Source: Anaerohalosphaeraceae bacterium
GTDB taxonomy: Bacteria > Planctomycetota > Phycisphaerae > Sedimentisphaerales > Anaerohalosphaeraceae
NCBI GenBank assembly: GCA_030671565.1
Contig: DAOVIC010000063.1
Span: forward strand, 1 to 9,444
DNA: 9,444 bases
Reading direction: 5' to 3'
Shown: positions 7,754 to 9,444 of the stretch, one piece after another
Layout: the number at the start of each line of letters is the position of its first letter
Position numbering within the stretch: position 1 is the first letter of the stretch
Translations under genes and position numbers: made by a program
Notes under the pieces: model-generated
Told to the model about the DNA's origin: nothing
Databases searched by the model: none
The model's input: the letters and a program-made list of their open reading frames with translations, nothing else

Positions 7754-9444
7754 TTATGGCCATAGTATTTCATCAAGCCATATGCTTGCCACTTCAGCAA
7801 AATCAACCAGGTTAACCATTCCGTCTCCATCTATATCAGCATTGGACAAAGAACTCTGGGTAACAGAAGTTTCGCCTGCAAGATCAACTATCTCAGATGC
7901 ATCAAGTGCACGGTTGTAAATTCTGAAATCGTCTATCATGCCACCGTATTGCGGCGTCTGACCTATGTCAAATCTATCCAGTCCGACCAGATCAAAGGCA
8001 TATCCGCTCACATCATCGTTGTCACGAGAAACCATCAAACCGTTGCAGTAAACAGCCTGGAAATTGCTCGCCGCATCGACAACAAACGCATAATGGTTCC
8101 ATGCACCTGTCCAGTCCGCAGGAATCGAATCGTTCCACGACATCCACGAGCCGCCCATCTTTGCAGTTCCAAAAATAACATCACCGGTATCATTCGGGAT
8201 ACGTGTATACATCGCTATCGAGCTTGTTGCTGTATACGCCCTGAAGCCGGAGTCGGCGACAATTACCTCGCCGCTGGTATCTACATCGCCATAGCACCAC
8301 ATAGACACAGTGATCTCATCTGCAAGCGACGCAAGAACGGCAGCAGAATCATCTATAGTGACATGTCCTGCTCCAGCCATATTTGCCGCATTACCGATCT
8401 GACCGGCAACAACACTAACAGTATCAACAATACTTCCGGTTGCTCCGCCGACGGATGATTCAAAATACTCATCGCCAGGAAGAGCTGCGTTAGGATCAAC
8501 GATTTCATCGAAAGTAAAGTGTACGATCAAGCCATCGGTAGAAGCAGTAGTTGCTGTAACGACTGTTTCCGCATCGAGCCAGTCTCTGGCCATAAGAGCA
8601 AGATCATTGGGGCCGGCAATACAATCGCCGTCAGCGATATCGCCGTCGACAAATAGGTTGATACATCTTCTCGTACGTACATTGACATTGTCAATATAAA
8701 CCGTACCGGACTTGCCTTCACTAACTCCGTCACCGAACCCAATGGCAATACTGGTAACTGCAGAAAGATCTACAGGAGCAAAATCATCAAGGTCGATCTG
8801 CAGGAACTCATAGTCCTTATAAAGCGGCAAGGTAAGGTCAACCGGTTCGCCTTCAAGCAGAACAGGTACCTGAACTGTAGTGACCCCGTCGCTAAGAGCT
8901 ATATACATATCTTCCTGATCGTTGTCCGCCTGTCCGTAAAGTCGGAAAGTAAGGGCTTCGCGACCGGTAGCCGCAGAAAGATCCTTCGCTTCGGCAAAAG
9001 TAAGGCTTGCCTCGGAGACAACATCGCCAGCATCGTCATAACTGAATTCCATGACTAATTCGGCACCTATGACAAAGTCATTGACGTCGGCGCCTGTTCC
9101 GGGAGTTTCGACCCAGAATACTCCGTCATTGAAACCATCCAGAGCCGCGAAGTTATTCGTGGTAAAGCTGTACACATCAGCGCTTGGCCATGGCCCGCCT
9201 GATGCAGCTGTAGCCTGAACCGTCCAGAAGTACTCGGTCTCAAGATCGAGATTTGTAACCTCCAAAGGCGAAGCTACGCCTGCGATCTTAACGGAATCAT
9301 CTAACGCGGCAACAAGAGCATAATCTGTGCTTAAGTAAACATCGTGAGAGTCCGCTGCGAAACCTTCGTTCCATACAAGCTCCACAGAATCAACAACGAT
9401 AGCGAGGTCTGCAGGGCTTACAAGTGTCGGAATATCAGGATGAA
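7754..9444 (-). CDS. Secreted Fn3-like / LamG / dockerin-like multidomain protein (N-terminus beyond window)
   Basis: The frame is open from the window edge to TAA at 7754-7756, giving 562 visible residues. A GTG at 9385 is internal, not a start. Domains by visible residue: Fn3-like (about 1-97; SPADLAIVV, SHDVYLSTD, FTTNN); beta-sandwich carbohydrate-binding-like (about 98-257, ending GTVYIDNVNV), a type common in secreted Phycisphaerae proteins; dockerin-like segment (260-290, NDLALMARDWL); LamG/concanavalin-like (about 303-523, with ITVSMWCYGD, WNHYAFVVD, MIDDFRIYNRALDASEI); C-terminal dockerin-like segment (534-562) with the calcium-loop pattern DIDGDGMVNLVD. The composition is acidic and low in Lys, as expected of an exported protein. 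No catalytic domain is visible, although one could lie upstream. The likely role is binding polysaccharide or a surface structure outside the cell. The hairpin downstream suggests a separate transcript from the phosphorylase genes. Confidence 0.88.
   Translation of the reverse strand, partial: HPDIPTLVSPADLAIVVDSVELVWNEGFAADSHDVYLSTDYALVAALDDSVKIAGVASPLEVTNLDLETEYFWTVQATAASGGPWPSADVYSFTTNNFAALDGFNDGVFWVETPGTGADVNDFVIGAELVMEFSYDDAGDVVSEASLTFAEAKDLSAATGREALTFRLYGQADNDQEDMYIALSDGVTTVQVPVLLEGEPVDLTLPLYKDYEFLQIDLDDFAPVDLSAVTSIAIGFGDGVSEGKSGTVYIDNVNVRTRRCINLFVDGDIADGDCIAGPNDLALMARDWLDAETVVTATTASTDGLIVHFTFDEIVDPNAALPGDEYFESSVGGATGSIVDTVSVVAGQIGNAANMAGAGHVTIDDSAAVLASLADEITVSMWCYGDVDTSGEVIVADSGFRAYTATSSIAMYTRIPNDTGDVIFGTAKMGGSWMSWNDSIPADWTGAWNHYAFVVDAASNFQAVYCNGLMVSRDNDDVSGYAFDLVGLDRFDIGQTPQYGGMIDDFRIYNRALDASEIVDLAGETSVTQSSLSNADIDGDGMVNLVDFAEVASIWLDEILWP

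Noticed and set aside
7949..8458. 169-codon plus-strand reading frame
   Set aside because: It is antisense to the LamG domain. Its Arg/His/Ile/Cys-rich composition is typical of a shadow frame, and no family features are visible.
9383..9385. GTG at 9385 as start of the LamG protein
   Set aside because: The frame continues open to the window edge and the upstream residues (SPADLAIVVDS) complete the first strand of the Fn3-like domain, so this codon is internal.

Overview
The window looks like a piece of an anaerobic or facultative polysaccharide-degrading planctomycete, most likely class Phycisphaerae (Sedimentisphaerales-like). This is inferred from three traits: a secreted LamG protein with dockerin-like modules of the 'DxDGDGxVNxxDFAxxAxxWL' type, a pseudopilin-like 'GFTLIELLVVIAIIALL' protein with a C-terminal DG motif, and moderate GC content. 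A Lentisphaerota or Kiritimatiellota origin is the main alternative. No rRNA or marker gene fixes the taxonomy.

All credible genes lie on the minus strand, so transcription runs from high to low coordinates. First (9444 to 7754) is the C-terminal 562 residues of a large secreted, non-enzymatic protein: Fn3-like domain, beta-sandwich carbohydrate-binding-like domain, dockerin-like segment, LamG domain, terminal dockerin-like segment. It is followed by a strong hairpin terminator (7693-7732) and a 233-base spacer. Next (7520 to 6576) is a pseudopilin-like protein, then after 97 bases a three-gene carbohydrate operon: cellobiose phosphorylase (6478 to 3983, GH94), a GPH-family sugar:cation symporter (3996 to 2224) overlapping it by 14 bases, and a second, divergent GH94 phosphorylase (2202 to the window edge, missing its C-terminus) 21 bases further on.

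The operon reads as an uptake and phosphorolysis module. The symporter brings in a beta-linked disaccharide or short oligosaccharide, and the two cytoplasmic phosphorylases split it with inorganic phosphate, saving ATP by producing a sugar 1-phosphate. The first enzyme is confidently a cellobiose phosphorylase. The second keeps the catalytic core but has a rebuilt acceptor-site loop, so it probably acts on a different disaccharide or chain length. The most unusual element is an approximately 140-residue stretch between transmembrane helices 5 and 6 of the symporter, on the predicted periplasmic side, where family members have only a short loop.

The plus strand carries no credible gene. Coding density is high and the only sizeable non-coding stretch is 7521-7753.
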